A DNA stretch of 64,000 nucleotides, from NCBI GenBank assembly GCA_947034885.2, contig OX344749.2, positions 44,173,682 through 44,237,681 of the forward strand. Reading direction: 5' to 3'. Each line of letters begins with the position of its first letter. The first letter of the stretch is position 1. The notes beneath the pieces are model-generated. The model was not told the DNA's origin, did not search any database, and worked only from the letters and a program-made list of their open reading frames with translations. This document shows, in pieces, positions 63,341-64,000 of the stretch. The translations under genes and the position numbers were made by a program. Origin of the DNA: Thuidium tamariscinum (lineage: Eukaryota; Streptophyta; Bryopsida; Hypnales; Thuidiaceae).

Positions 63341-64000
63341 GATTTACTACAAGATTGTCCTACTCCACTGAAATGACTTCCACAAAAACTACACAGAAAT
63401 AAGCACACTCAGTATACAACATGTTGTAATTGGGAAGGGTACCCAATTAAGATCTACTGTCCCTATTTCATATGAACTGTGAGTTCCTAGAAACCTTAAA
63501 CATGCTTATTTGTACAATATTGTGGGATGAATCATGCCACACCTGGAATCAATTGAACTCCTCTGTGCTTCTATTACATTACTCCTTACATGTCTAAGAC
63601 TCTTTAAAACAGGTGCCTCTTCTTGCCAACACACTCCCAAGGTGTTCCATGCTTACAAGAGTACATACAGTTCTATACGTATTGTGATACTTCCTAGTGC
63701 ATGTGCATGTGATCACATGTTGTACTCAAAAAATACTTTAACTCATTTGACTTTGCATGACACAGAATACTATATACAGTGCATTGTATCGTATAGAATT
63801 CCTGTTAACTACTGCTCATGGTCTGGCGACCTTTCTTTTATGTGAAAAAATCATGCACACTTCCTCATAATCAGGTGAAGTGATTTCATGAGAACAGGTC
63901 TGATTTAGGAAGTCATTTTTTGCCCTTTGGAAGAAGTCAGCTTCTTCCCTTACGTTGAATTCTTTTCCTAAATTAAACACTTCTGAATAAATGGACTGCA

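Larger units (their letters stand above)
56094..64000 (-). mobile_element. Left part of a full-size CACTA transposon (runs off the window)
   Basis: It starts with CACTAGTAGAAAACCTGG at 56094, a CACTA-type terminus. Minus-strand transposase exons follow from 57297. The 5' end of the element, with its other terminus, lies beyond 64000. 56094-57296 is non-coding subterminal sequence with repeated GAAC/GTTC-containing words (for example GTTCGTCAGAAC near 56547). 62124-62881 and 63341-64000 have no supported ORF. Confidence 0.7.

Overview
The window is nuclear DNA of a land plant. It carries genes with GT-AG introns, chloroplast and plasma-membrane proteins of plant-specific families, and AT-rich intergenic DNA packed with plant-type DNA transposons (CACTA, hAT-like and small foldback elements). 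The STIG1-like and SYP1-type proteins and the compact gene structures fit a non-seed plant, perhaps a bryophyte, but the species cannot be fixed from the sequence alone.

Layout. Positions 1-2200 are AT-rich with no gene. 2669-6919 (+) is a large intronless gene for FtsHi5/EMB2458, a proteolytically dead FtsH-like chloroplast AAA protein. Converging on it is a 12-exon plasma-membrane syntaxin (SYP1/SYP132 type, 8478-12924, -), followed by a 7-exon PRMT3 arginine methyltransferase (15069-19037, -) whose first intron holds tandem copies of its own splice-donor region. After 3 kb of AT-rich DNA comes a 7-exon WD40 protein of the STRAP type (23826-26534, +). It has a long leader with tandem hairpins and a 129-bp hAT-type MITE just past its stop codon.

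28.2-40.9 kb is a large inverted duplication with a 6.5-kb spacer. Each arm holds an identical 154-aa STIG1-like secreted cysteine-rich protein gene. The core (28495-30085 against 36541-38132) is almost identical. The outer part is more diverged, and the right arm is split by a 2.45-kb insertion with an 8-bp target duplication and other elements nested inside it.

38-46.7 kb is a transposon graveyard: a family of roughly 0.7-kb non-autonomous elements ending in GATTGCAAGAAACAC-like repeats, a foldback CACTA-like MITE, and a complete 1.4-kb non-autonomous CACTA element with an AGG target duplication. 47.1-54.4 kb is a dead transposase-like gene of a family I cannot name. Its clear nonsense codons look like C-to-T damage, and it is split by a roughly 4-kb TCCGGA-rich element carrying a 558-aa gag-like ORF. 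A two-exon RING-like ORF (54703-55884, -) follows. From 56094 to the window end lies the left part of a full-size CACTA element with a frameshifted TNP2-type transposase.

The four single-copy genes are conserved housekeeping genes with no obvious joint pathway (chloroplast AAA motor, secretion, methylation, WD40 scaffold). The accessory interest lies from 28 kb onward.
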